Below, one piece after another: positions 18,457-25,224 of a stretch of 64,000 nt of DNA. Each line of letters begins with the position of its first letter. The stretch's first letter is position 1. Origin of the DNA: an unicellular cyanobacterium SU3 (lineage in GTDB: Bacteria; Cyanobacteriota; Cyanobacteriia; Cyanobacteriales; Microcystaceae); contig NETF01000050.1 in the NCBI GenBank assembly GCA_002172675.1, positions 18,090-82,089 of the forward strand, written 5' to 3'. A program made the translations under genes and the position numbers. The notes under the pieces are model-generated. The model saw only the letters and a program-made list of their open reading frames with translations, was not told the DNA's origin and did not search any database.

Positions 18457-18822
18457 ATGTCTCAATCTCTTTATAACCGAAAAAACGAGATAACCAGAAC
18501 CATGACCGAACAACAATTTGAAGAAATTGTTGATGCTATTCTTGTCGGTAAATATTCCTGGGCCTGTGTGTTAATTTTACAAACAGCCGGTTATAATCCC
18601 CTTCACTATATTCCTTATCGTACTTATAACCGTTTAATTAAAGATAACCGTCTGAAAAAACAAGATAGTAAACAACAGAAAAGCGTTAACTCGTCTCCAA
18701 AAAATGAGGCAGCCAAACATCGAACCTCAACAAAAATTAGAAATCTCACTTATGTAGAATCTTTAGATAAGTCAGAATCGAATATTTTAGGGGGTTTAGG
18801 ATATAATTCAATGATTGCCTAG
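18457..18822 (+). CDS. HetP-like protein
   Basis: The 121-residue protein contains the HetP family core at about residues 18-62: QFEEIVDAILVGKYSWACV, then LILQTAGYNPLHYIPYRTY, then NRLIKDN. HetP promotes commitment to heterocyst formation in Nostoc/Anabaena, and homologues also occur in non-heterocystous cyanobacteria with unknown jobs. The C-terminal half is basic, Ser/Lys-rich and not conserved. AAGAGGA precedes the ATG. It lies between HlyD and the TPR-2OG enzyme gene, 134 bases after the former, so it may regulate or accompany the peptide island; this is inference. Confidence 0.8.
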   Translation: MSQSLYNRKNEITRTMTEQQFEEIVDAILVGKYSWACVLILQTAGYNPLHYIPYRTYNRLIKDNRLKKQDSKQQKSVNSSPKNEAAKHRTSTKIRNLTYVESLDKSESNILGGLGYNSMIA

Positions 18823-18856
18823 TTAAATTGATCCGACTACTGAATATGGAATTAAT

Positions 18857-18893
18857 GGGTTTACGAATAACATCAGTAAGCCCTAATTTTTTT
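18857..18893 (+). terminator. Rho-independent terminator after the HetP-like gene
   Basis: Stem GGGTTTAC (18857-18864) pairs with GTAAGCCC (18876-18883, one G-U pair), followed by a run of seven T at 18887-18893. Confidence 0.7.
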
Positions 18894-18917
18894 GCTTAAA
18901 AAGCAATCTTATGATAA

Positions 18918-18957
18918 TGCCAAAATGGCAACATAACTAATTCTTTTATTTTAAACT
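18918..18957 (+). promoter_or_regulatory. Island promoter A: 13-bp palindrome plus -10 box
   Basis: TGCCAAAATGGCA (18918-18930) is followed after 21 bases by TAAACT (18952-18957). The same arrangement stands at 21698 and 22728. It would start the transcript of the TPR-2OG gene with a leader of about 240 bases. The palindrome occupies the -35 region, as an activator or repressor site would. Confidence 0.5.
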
Positions 18958-19206
18958 TTACCTAAAGTAGTCAGATAAAATAACGCACTTCTGGGGTTCT
19001 GACAACAGTCTTATCGCCTCTAAACTCTAGAGCTTTTCTGAGGTAACTATTTAAGCGATCGCTAACTAACATAAATCCAAAATTTAAGTTTTTATCAAAA
19101 AGTTAGGGATCATTAATTTAAGATCAAGGGTTTAAGAATCTAGATTGAGCCAAAGTTTTCTGACAGTTCCAGAAGAGCGTTCGTTATCCAAAAAGGAAGT
19201 TAAACT

Positions 19207-21477
19207 ATGGAGACTCAAGTTATAGAAAACCCAGCCCAGCAGGCAATTGAGCATCAGGATCTCTCATTACTAAAAAATGTCTTAGAGAGTTCCTCTCAAG
19301 GATTTGATTCCCTTAGACGATCGATTCAAATGTTTCAAAATGCTCTTAAGATAAAAGAGGCAAATCCCCAAGTTTGGAACCAGATCGGAGAAGACCTTGC
19401 AAAACAGGGGTTATGGGACAAAGCAGAATTTTCATTCCAACAAGCGATCACCCTCAACCCCAACTATAGCGAAGCTTGGAGCAATCTTTCCCAAACGCTC
19501 CTTAATCTGAAGCGTCTTCAAGAAGCATTCACATCCTGTCATCAGGCTCTAAAACTCAACCCTAACTTAGCCTCAGCTTACAATAACTTAGCTTTGGGGT
19601 TACTACATCAGCAAAAGCTCTCCGAAGCCGAAGAAGCCTGTAAAAAAGCCTTAAAGCTGGTTTCTGGCTATCCAGAAGCCCTTGTTACCCTAGGGATGAT
19701 CTGCACTCTGCAAAAACGCTTAGATGAGGCCGAGACCCTATTTGGGCAAGTCTTAGCTATTCAACCCGATTTAGTTGAAGCCTATGGCAACCGAGCGCAG
19801 GTTCGCTTCGAGAAAAATTGTCTCGACGAAGCATTAGCGGATATTACTCAACTTGAACGTTTTAAGCCGTGGTTAAGTGGAGTTTATGTTATAAAAGCTT
19901 GTGTTCTCAAAGCAAAAGGGGACCTCAAGGGAGCCAAACTAGCCTTTGAATGTGTCAAAGTTCTAGGGAAAGCACCTTGGTCAGCCGAAACCCATAAAGA
20001 GTTGGGTAACACCTTAGTTAAGCACCGAAAATTAGACCAAGCGATCGCTATTTATCATCGAGCCTTGGCCATCAATCCTAACTTTCCTGAAGTTTACAAT
20101 AACTTAGGTACTTTATTAATATCCCAGAATAAGCCAGAAGAGGCCATTGCTTACTATCATTACAGCATCTCCCTCAAAGAAGATTTTTTTCAAGCCTACT
20201 CTAACCTGGGTGGCTTATTCAAAGATAGGGGACAATGGCAAGAGGCAGCCACTGCTTTTCAAAAAGTTTTAGCCATTAAACCTGATCATGTCCACGCTCA
20301 TCAAGAATTAGCATTTGTCTTGCTCAGACAAAATAAAGTGGACGAAGCGGTGGCTTTGTCCAAAAAAGCTTTGGCACTGGACCCTGACTGTGAAGAAGCA
20401 AAGCTTAAATTAGCTGGTGCTTATCAAGCTCAAGGGCAATATAGCCAAACACAAACCATTCTCAACGACATTTTTTTTCAACACCACGGCCTTCCTCCAG
20501 AGAAAATGGCACGGTTTGAACCAATGGATATCACCGATGATCAGCTAATTCACAAAACAGCAGTGACCCCCTTTAAATTGGTCGATTGCATCAACCAGCT
20601 TAATTATCTAATTGACAAAAAAAAGATTGATTCTTCATTTAAAGAGTTAGTGGCTCGTTATCAAGCTTTATTACCCGAAATAGAAGCTAAGTCTTGTGAT
20701 GATTCTTACATTGGTACTTTACTGACTCCAACACAGGCCAAGTCCTTGGGTGGTTACTACGATAAAATTATTCACTACCCTGGAACTCCACCTCTGAGAG
20801 GACCGGCCGTTAATGACTCCTTAGATTACAAAGTGATAGAGGATAGCTATCTGGGTTCTTCAATGGTTTATTTTGACAACTTTCTGACCCCAGAAGCCCT
20901 GCAAAATTTACGTCAGTTTTGTTTGGAGTCCACCATTTTCTTAAAACATCGAGCCTCTGGTTACGTCGGAGCCTACATGAACACTGGCATGGCTAATCCC
21001 CTGATGTTCCAAATTGCGGAGGAACTAAGGGAGCGATTACCGCGAGTGTTGGGAGAATTGTCGGTGGGTAATATGTGGGTTTATCGTTACCAAAGTCAAG
21101 GCCAGGGTGTTAAACCCCATACAGGAGATGGTTCTGTCACCCTTAATTTCTGGTTCACCCCCGATGAGTCCAACCTCGGACCGAAAGATGGTGGCGGTTT
21201 AGTCATCTGGGATAAGAAACAGACACCTCAGTCTATGTCAAGTTGGAGCAAATTTAACAGCGGAAAAGACGATCCAAGAATCCAAGAAAAGATTAGTCAG
21301 TTTCTTTCTTCTGCAAAATCCACAACCATTCCTTATCGCTGTAACCGCGCGGTTATTTTTCATTCTACGCTTTGGCATCGTTCTGACCCCTTCCACTTCC
21401 GCGATCAGTTTGAACATCGACGGATGAATGGAACGATGTTGTTTGGAAACCGTAGTATTGCCAATTTTTACGAGTAA
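19207..21477 (+). CDS. TPR protein with C-terminal 2OG/Fe(II) enzyme domain bearing a halogenase-like HxG motif
   Basis: Residues about 45-420 are TPR repeats (for example AWSNLSQTLLNLKRLQEAF and VYNNLGTLLISQNKPEEAI). Residues about 540-756 are a 2-oxoglutarate/Fe(II) oxygenase fold. The metal motif region reads VKPHTGDGSVTLNFWFTP with His638. Hydroxylase relatives of this TPR family, as I recall them, read HADxAAVNVNFWITP, so the Asp ligand position is Gly640 here. The distal His is His724 (LWHRSD) and the 2OG-binding Arg is in EHRRMNGTM (about 738). Replacement of this Asp by Gly or Ala is the hallmark of Fe/2OG radical halogenases. RBS AAGGA precedes the ATG. The TPRs probably bind a protein or peptide; five small secreted-type peptides follow. 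Halogenation is a hypothesis; an inactive enzyme or use of Asp641 as ligand are alternatives. Confidence 0.8.
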   Translation: METQVIENPAQQAIEHQDLSLLKNVLESSSQGFDSLRRSIQMFQNALKIKEANPQVWNQIGEDLAKQGLWDKAEFSFQQAITLNPNYSEAWSNLSQTLLNLKRLQEAFTSCHQALKLNPNLASAYNNLALGLLHQQKLSEAEEACKKALKLVSGYPEALVTLGMICTLQKRLDEAETLFGQVLAIQPDLVEAYGNRAQVRFEKNCLDEALADITQLERFKPWLSGVYVIKACVLKAKGDLKGAKLAFECVKVLGKAPWSAETHKELGNTLVKHRKLDQAIAIYHRALAINPNFPEVYNNLGTLLISQNKPEEAIAYYHYSISLKEDFFQAYSNLGGLFKDRGQWQEAATAFQKVLAIKPDHVHAHQELAFVLLRQNKVDEAVALSKKALALDPDCEEAKLKLAGAYQAQGQYSQTQTILNDIFFQHHGLPPEKMARFEPMDITDDQLIHKTAVTPFKLVDCINQLNYLIDKKKIDSSFKELVARYQALLPEIEAKSCDDSYIGTLLTPTQAKSLGGYYDKIIHYPGTPPLRGPAVNDSLDYKVIEDSYLGSSMVYFDNFLTPEALQNLRQFCLESTIFLKHRASGYVGAYMNTGMANPLMFQIAEELRERLPRVLGELSVGNMWVYRYQSQGQGVKPHTGDGSVTLNFWFTPDESNLGPKDGGGLVIWDKKQTPQSMSSWSKFNSGKDDPRIQEKISQFLSSAKSTTIPYRCNRAVIFHSTLWHRSDPFHFRDQFEHRRMNGTMLFGNRSIANFYE

Positions 21478-21518
21478 CTATGGTTTTTAAATTACTATAA
21501 AAAGTCGAACAATTGAGT

Positions 21519-21555
21519 TTTTGTCGAGATCAGGTATAATCTTTTCTCGACAAAA
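21519..21555. terminator. 10-bp inverted repeat after the TPR-2OG gene
   Basis: TTTTGTCGAG (21519-21528) and CTCGACAAAA (21546-21555) are perfectly complementary with a 17-base loop. No long T-run follows, so it is a weak terminator or an RNA-stability hairpin. The rest of 21478-21791 holds promoter B. Confidence 0.45.
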
Positions 21556-21697
21556 CTTGTTGTCTATTAAAATCGTACAAGATTGAATATAGATAATGTA
21601 TACATCTAAACTAACTTATTAATTTACATTTCTCTATTTATTGTGTACATTTTATGATTTTGTTATTATAATCCTTCTCAAGAAAAAATAGATTAAC

Positions 21698-21738
21698 TGC
21701 CAATTTGGCAACACAGACCTAAGAGTAATTTGTATAGT
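21698..21738 (+). promoter_or_regulatory. Island promoter B: 13-bp palindrome plus -10 box
   Basis: TGCCAATTTGGCA (21698-21710) is followed after exactly 22 bases by TATAGT (21733-21738). The peptide 1 ATG is at 21792, giving a leader of about 47 bases with AAGGAG as RBS. Confidence 0.6.
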
Positions 21739-21791
21739 ATATGTGTAAGGTAAAAAACTTACATACTCAATAAAAAAAAGGAGAAAATCCA

Positions 21792-22007
21792 ATGCTTATT
21801 TCTGATATTCAACACATGGAAAACGTTGCAGTAACTGACAAGATTGAAGGCGGTGGAGAAGCTTACTTAATCGCAGATTTGTGGGCTGATGTTGACGCTC
21901 AAACTGATGCATTCGCTTATATCTTCCAAGAAGCTGAAGCTTACGCATTTACTGGACTTAAAGAAGTCAACTATTACAGCAGCATCTACTTACAAGGTTT
22001 AACATAA
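21792..22007 (+). CDS. Leader-bearing small peptide 1 (double-glycine type)
   Basis: The 71-residue peptide begins MLISDIQHMENVAVTDKIEGGG; the leader plausibly ends at the GG near residues 20-21. The rest is acidic and rich in Ala, Tyr and Asp (for example AEAYAFTGLKEVNYYSS) and has no Cys, so it is not a lanthipeptide-type core. The N-terminus matches peptides 2-5 in the pattern hydrophobic-Ile-x-Asp/Asn-Leu/Ile. AAGGAG lies 9 bases before the ATG. It directly follows the 2OG enzyme and has its own shared-type promoter, so it is the prime candidate substrate. Tyr and aliphatic residues would be the modifiable side chains. Confidence 0.7.
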   Translation: MLISDIQHMENVAVTDKIEGGGEAYLIADLWADVDAQTDAFAYIFQEAEAYAFTGLKEVNYYSSIYLQGLT

Positions 22008-22036
22008 TCAGCATTGTCCTTGAAGGAATTGATCAG

Positions 22037-22147
22037 AGGAAAACTAAATTGTTAAAGACCTTAATCTTTAACTTTCCAATATGTTTTCCTCAATTCTTAA
22101 AAACTACTGGGAGCTTAGTTTATAATTGCCTTCCCAGTAGTTATTTT
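22037..22147 (+). terminator. Nested hairpins and terminator-like stem between peptides 1 and 2
   Basis: GAGGAAAAC (22037-22045) pairs with GTTTTCCTC (22083-22091) around an inner stem GTTAAAGA/TCTTTAAC (22051-22072). An 11-bp perfect stem, AACTACTGGGA (22102-22112) with TCCCAGTAGTT (22132-22142), follows and precedes ATTTTG. This would partly stop or stabilise the abundant peptide 1 message and tune the downstream gene. Confidence 0.55.
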
Positions 22148-22181
22148 GCTAATGTCTATTGAAGATAGGAGGTAGCCAAAA

Positions 22182-22478
22182 ATGTTGATTAGAAATTTGA
22201 ATTTTTTAGAAAAGATTGGGCAAAAATTTCCAGTTTTGCCCGAACGAGTACAAGGTGGGATGGTTAGGATGTCCATGAGACCCCACACTACCTCATCAGT
22301 AATGACTCCTAGTGGTCAAATCGTAGCTTTTTCTGAAATGATAACCACTCTATCGGCTCAGGGAATAGGAGGCCACCAAATTAATGTGATCGAATTCGAG
22401 AGTAACACTGGTATTAATGGCGATGTTAATGCTGGAGGTACTTCACTTGTGGAGGTATCTGCCACAAGCCCAGGTTAG
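22182..22478 (+). CDS. Leader-bearing small peptide 2 (double-glycine type)
   Basis: The 98-residue peptide starts MLIRNLNFLEKIGQKF and has VQGGM at about residues 23-27, where cleavage after GG is expected. The core is rich in Ser, Thr, Met and Gly (MSMRPHTTSSVMTPSGQ near its start, VNAGGTSLVEVSATSPG at the end) and has no Cys. AGGAGGT is a strong RBS 10 bases before the ATG. It is the longest of the five. It has no promoter of the shared type and probably depends on read-through from peptide 1 past the hairpins. Confidence 0.7.
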   Translation: MLIRNLNFLEKIGQKFPVLPERVQGGMVRMSMRPHTTSSVMTPSGQIVAFSEMITTLSAQGIGGHQINVIEFESNTGINGDVNAGGTSLVEVSATSPG

Positions 22479-22806
22479 CTGAGTTCTATTGAATCATTCA
22501 AAACTAACAATTCTTGTTAACAGGAATTAGTTCTGTTTTTTGATAGTTTTCCCGAGTCACCTATATTGCTAATAGAGATAAGCTGTTGAGCATTAAAATA
22601 AGTGCTTGGCAGTTTATTTTTGCATTAAAAATAAGGATAAAATTCTAGTAATAGTTGTGTTGTGTCACTGCTTTTTTGAATATTTGATCAAATATTTCAA
22701 TAAATAGACAAAAAATTTTTATATCTTTGCCATTTTGGCAAGTCTGAACTAGATTAAATTGATATTATTATTCATAAGTTAGTTAAAACAAAAAGAGGAT
22801 GTAATT
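22479..22806. other. Interval between peptides 2 and 3
   Basis: No further leader peptide is visible. It contains a short stem with T6 (about 22508-22541), an 18-bp palindrome AATATTTGATCAAATATT (22679-22696) and promoter C. The palindrome is about 30 bases upstream of the shared motif and may be a second operator. Confidence 0.5.
22728..22768 (+). promoter_or_regulatory. Island promoter C: 13-bp palindrome plus -10 box
   Basis: TGCCATTTTGGCA (22728-22740) is followed after exactly 22 bases by TATTAT (22763-22768), the same geometry as promoter B. The peptide 3 ATG is at 22807. Confidence 0.6.
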
Positions 22807-23058
22807 ATGATTATCGCTGATTTAGAAAACCTAGAAATGATATCTCAAACTCAACCATTAGAAGGAGGAATGATATTATCTTTAAATAGCTTATTGTTCC
22901 AGTCTGTCTCTTCCTTCAACTTTGACTCATTAGTAAGTGGTCAAAATGGTGCATTTGGGGGCGGTGAAGCAAATGTTTTAACAACTGCTTTTCCTAATAA
23001 TTTTAATGTTGGTTTTAGTTTTACTTATGCCTCACAAGCATTAGGATTACCCATGTAA
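22807..23058 (+). CDS. Leader-bearing small peptide 3 (double-glycine type)
   Basis: The 83-residue peptide begins MIIADLENLEMISQTQPLEGG, the clearest example of the leader with GG at residues 20-21. The core is rich in Ser, Phe, Asn and Gly, with FNFDSLVSG in it; peptides 4 and 5 share the DSL motif (DLDSLVAAF, VWDSLFDFA). No Cys. AGAGGA serves as RBS. Peptide 4 follows after 29 bases, so 3, 4 and 5 form one operon from promoter C. Confidence 0.72.
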   Translation: MIIADLENLEMISQTQPLEGGMILSLNSLLFQSVSSFNFDSLVSGQNGAFGGGEANVLTTAFPNNFNVGFSFTYASQALGLPM

Positions 23059-23087
23059 AAAACTGTCATACAAAGAAGGAGGTAACT

Positions 23088-23342
23088 ATGATTATTTCAG
23101 ATTTAGAAACCCTAGAAACAGTACATCCTAATCGATGTTTTGACAGCTATGGGATTCAAGGAGCAAACAACGGATTTACAATTATGCAACCTACGATTGA
23201 CTTAGACTCATTAGTTGCAGCTTTTAATCAACCCCTAAGTTTAGTCATGGGTTTTTCAGGAGAAGTTGATGCTGGTGATTTTGCTTTTCTCCAAGTCAAT
23301 CAAAGAGCGGTTGTCAAAAATCTGGGATTTGGCGCTCAATGA
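23088..23342 (+). CDS. Leader-bearing small peptide 4
   Basis: The 84-residue peptide begins MIISDLETLETV, nearly the same as peptide 3, but the cleavage region reads GIQGANNG, so the GG is replaced by GA. The core includes DLDSLVAAF, MGFSGEVDAGDF and NLGFGAQ at the end. A single Cys lies in the leader (residue about 17). AAGGAGGT is a strong RBS. It is the second gene of the 3-4-5 operon. Confidence 0.7.
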   Translation: MIISDLETLETVHPNRCFDSYGIQGANNGFTIMQPTIDLDSLVAAFNQPLSLVMGFSGEVDAGDFAFLQVNQRAVVKNLGFGAQ

Positions 23343-23381
23343 TCGATTTAAACCATACTTAATTAATTGAGGACAATATGA

Positions 23382-23597
23382 ATGAGTAAACTAATCATTA
23401 AAGACCTTGAATTTGATCAAACAGAATTATCCAATGTTAGCCAGATTCAAGGTCAAGGAAACCTAAACGGCATTGTATGGGATAGTTTATTTGACTTCGC
23501 TTGGGAACATAATAGAAGGGATGGTTGGGCTATCGGTGACCTAACCGCATGGGGTCTAGGTATCGGTGAGATAATAATACCTACCTTTAATGTTTAA
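23382..23597 (+). CDS. Leader-bearing small peptide 5
   Basis: The 71-residue peptide begins MSKLIIKDLEFDQTEL and has IQGQG at about residues 22-26 as the likely cleavage region. The core is Trp-rich (VWDSLFDFAWEH, DGWAIGDLTAWGLG) and ends in EIIIPTFNV; no Cys. GAGGA precedes the ATG by 8 bases; an overlapping upstream ATG at 23378 opens only a three-codon frame. It is the last gene of the 3-4-5 operon. Four Trp in a short core make it a striking candidate for side-chain modification. Confidence 0.68.
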   Translation: MSKLIIKDLEFDQTELSNVSQIQGQGNLNGIVWDSLFDFAWEHNRRDGWAIGDLTAWGLGIGEIIIPTFNV

Positions 23598-24151
23598 TTT
23601 TGACCCCCCGATCTAAATGAGCAATATCTCATCAAGTTCCAGTCGAAAAGTCAATAGTTATCACAATGAAGAAGAATTATAGTTTCCGAAGTTAATTCAT
23701 TATTCTTTAAAGTGATACTTGAAAATCTCAGCTTCGTTATCAATTGGCTGAGAGAGACTCTTACTTTTTACCATATCCAGTGCAAATACCCTCTTTACTC
23801 CAAAGTATGGACAGATAGGAAGATAATAGACTCCCCTCATCTTCTTGTCTTCCATATTCTCTTCTAATTTTTGCTAAATACTTTGGAATTAACTTTTAAG
23901 ACTCACTCACACTTTCTGTATATTCATCCCGTTGTTTGTTGCCCTGTTTACAGAACTCTACGAATCATTACAGTACACTTAAACACTACCTTCTGCATTC
24001 AATTTTGGCACTTCATAAAGACGCACACTACTCTAAAGGTGTCATTCATTTTGTGTACTCGCTTATACAAGTTAGAGTCAGTCTTTTGGGAAATTCCTAG
24101 GTTGTATAATTTTCATACAATTAACTCAGGAAAATACTATCGAATTATGAC
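23598..24151. other. Interval before the isomerase gene
   Basis: A weak stem CTCAGC/GCTGAG around 23728-23753 may end the peptide operon. A TTTTGGCA half-site of the island motif lies at 24003-24010 but lacks the left arm. A 94-codon open frame here has no coding character. Confidence 0.4.
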
Positions 24152-24916
24152 ATGACTAGCAATTTGACTACCTTAATTGAAGTTGAAGAGGTTATTGATT
24201 ATCTAAAAAAGAATCTAAAATTTAAAGAGACTTGTCAAAAAATCCTTCAACAAAGAATCATTCATCAAGCTTCTCAGCAAAGAAACCTAACTATCACAGA
24301 CGAAGAAATTCAAACTGAAGCTGATAAAATCCGTCGTGCAAAACGGCTAGAAAAAGCCGCCGATACCTTAGCTTGGTTGCAAGCTCAAATGATTACCCCC
24401 GACGATTGGGAATCAGGAATTCGAGACAAACTATTACGTCAAAAGTTAACTAAAACTCTTTTTGATCAAGAAGTTGCAAAATTATTTAAACAAAATTGCT
24501 TTAACTTCGATCAGGTTTTGCTTTACCAAATCATTGTGCCTTATGAAAAATTGGCTTCAGAAATTTTTTATCAAATCGAAGAAGAAGAGATGAGCTTCTA
24601 TCAAGCGGCCCATCTTTATGATATTGATGAAAAACGCCGATTACAGTGTGGTTACGAAGGTAAAATTTATCGTTGCAATATTAAGCCAGAGCTTTCATCA
24701 GTGATCTTTTCTGCTAATCCAGGGGAAGTTATTCCGCCCTTTCCAACAGAACAAGGCTATCACATTATCATGGTCGAAGCATTTGTTAAAGCTCAATTAA
24801 CCGATGAGATTTATGAAGAAATGATCAATAAAATGTTTGAGGAATGGCTATTGAGTGAATTAAACTATTTGCTTCATAATTCGTTAGAACAAATGCCTAC
24901 TACTCCCAGAGATTGA
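24152..24916 (+). CDS. Parvulin-like peptidylprolyl isomerase (SurA/PpiC-type) of the export island
   Basis: The 254-residue protein has an all-helical SurA_N-like N-terminal half (RRAKRLEKAADTLAWLQAQM) and a C-terminal parvulin-like domain with CGYEGKIYR, SSVIFSANPGEVIPPFPTEQGYHIIMVEA, matching the PpiC pattern LxxAxFxxxxGxV..P..T..GxHiikv. There is no signal peptide, so it acts in the cytosol. Genes of this kind are regular neighbours of C39-peptidase exporters and HlyD proteins in cyanobacteria, suggesting a chaperone for the precursor peptides. Start ATG follows CAGGA only loosely. An 18-bp palindrome, CCAAGTTCGCGAACTTGG, follows its stop. Confidence 0.78.
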   Translation: MTSNLTTLIEVEEVIDYLKKNLKFKETCQKILQQRIIHQASQQRNLTITDEEIQTEADKIRRAKRLEKAADTLAWLQAQMITPDDWESGIRDKLLRQKLTKTLFDQEVAKLFKQNCFNFDQVLLYQIIVPYEKLASEIFYQIEEEEMSFYQAAHLYDIDEKRRLQCGYEGKIYRCNIKPELSSVIFSANPGEVIPPFPTEQGYHIIMVEAFVKAQLTDEIYEEMINKMFEEWLLSELNYLLHNSLEQMPTTPRD

Positions 24917-24933
24917 ACGACTCCAAGTTCGCG

Positions 24934-24951
24934 AACTTGGGGATTCTCTAC
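24934..24951. repeat. 18-bp palindrome after the isomerase gene
   Basis: CCAAGTTCGCGAACTTGG is a perfect palindrome about 18 bases after the stop. A related sequence, GGCGAACTTGGTTCGCC, is near 32493. It may act as a terminator stem. The rest of 24917-25224 holds heptamer-like TTGCCTCTTGCC tract (about 25024-25058) and the repeat at 25179. Confidence 0.5.
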
Positions 24952-25178
24952 ACGATAAAGTATCCTATGGGAGGGGGGAGCAGGGAGATTTAATCGACAG
25001 CAATAATAGTATATTTTTCTCTATTGCCTCTTGCCTGTTGCCTTTTCCCTCTTGCCTTTTAAACTAGCCAGTTTAAGCGAAGTTGCAAGATGTGAGTTTA
25101 CGTCCAATGTTAGCAGAACCAGGTGTCGCTTATCTAATCGACTCCGCTCGACGTTAAAACTGAGCGAAGCCGAAGTTT

Positions 25179-25211
25179 TAAGTTTTCTTGTAAGGGGTGC
25201 AAGATGTCAGT
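25179..25211 (+). repeat. Dispersed short repeat ending TGCAAGATGTCAG
   Basis: Shares TAAGTTTTCTTGTAAGGG and GTGCAAGATGTCAG with the copies at 871-902 and (inverted) 29561-29585. Confidence 0.55.
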
Positions 25212-25224
25212 AAATAAGAAGATT

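Noticed and set aside
19207..21477. Plain TPR-hydroxylase annotation for the 2OG protein
   Set aside because: The metal motif has Gly where hydroxylases need Asp, so simple hydroxylation should not be assumed, though it is not excluded.
18918..22740. Sigma-54 or NtcA sites for the TGCCA-WWW-TGGCA motif
   Set aside because: Cyanobacteria lack sigma-54, and the motif does not fit the NtcA pattern GTA-N8-TAC.
21792..23597. Lanthipeptide or nitrile-hydratase-leader precursor assignment for the five peptides
   Set aside because: The cores lack Cys, leaders are only about 20-25 residues, and no LanM-type synthetase is in the window.
23871..24155. 94-codon plus-strand open frame before the isomerase gene
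   Set aside because: Composition is typical of random AT-rich DNA, it lacks an RBS and the GG-type leader, and it overlaps the isomerase start.
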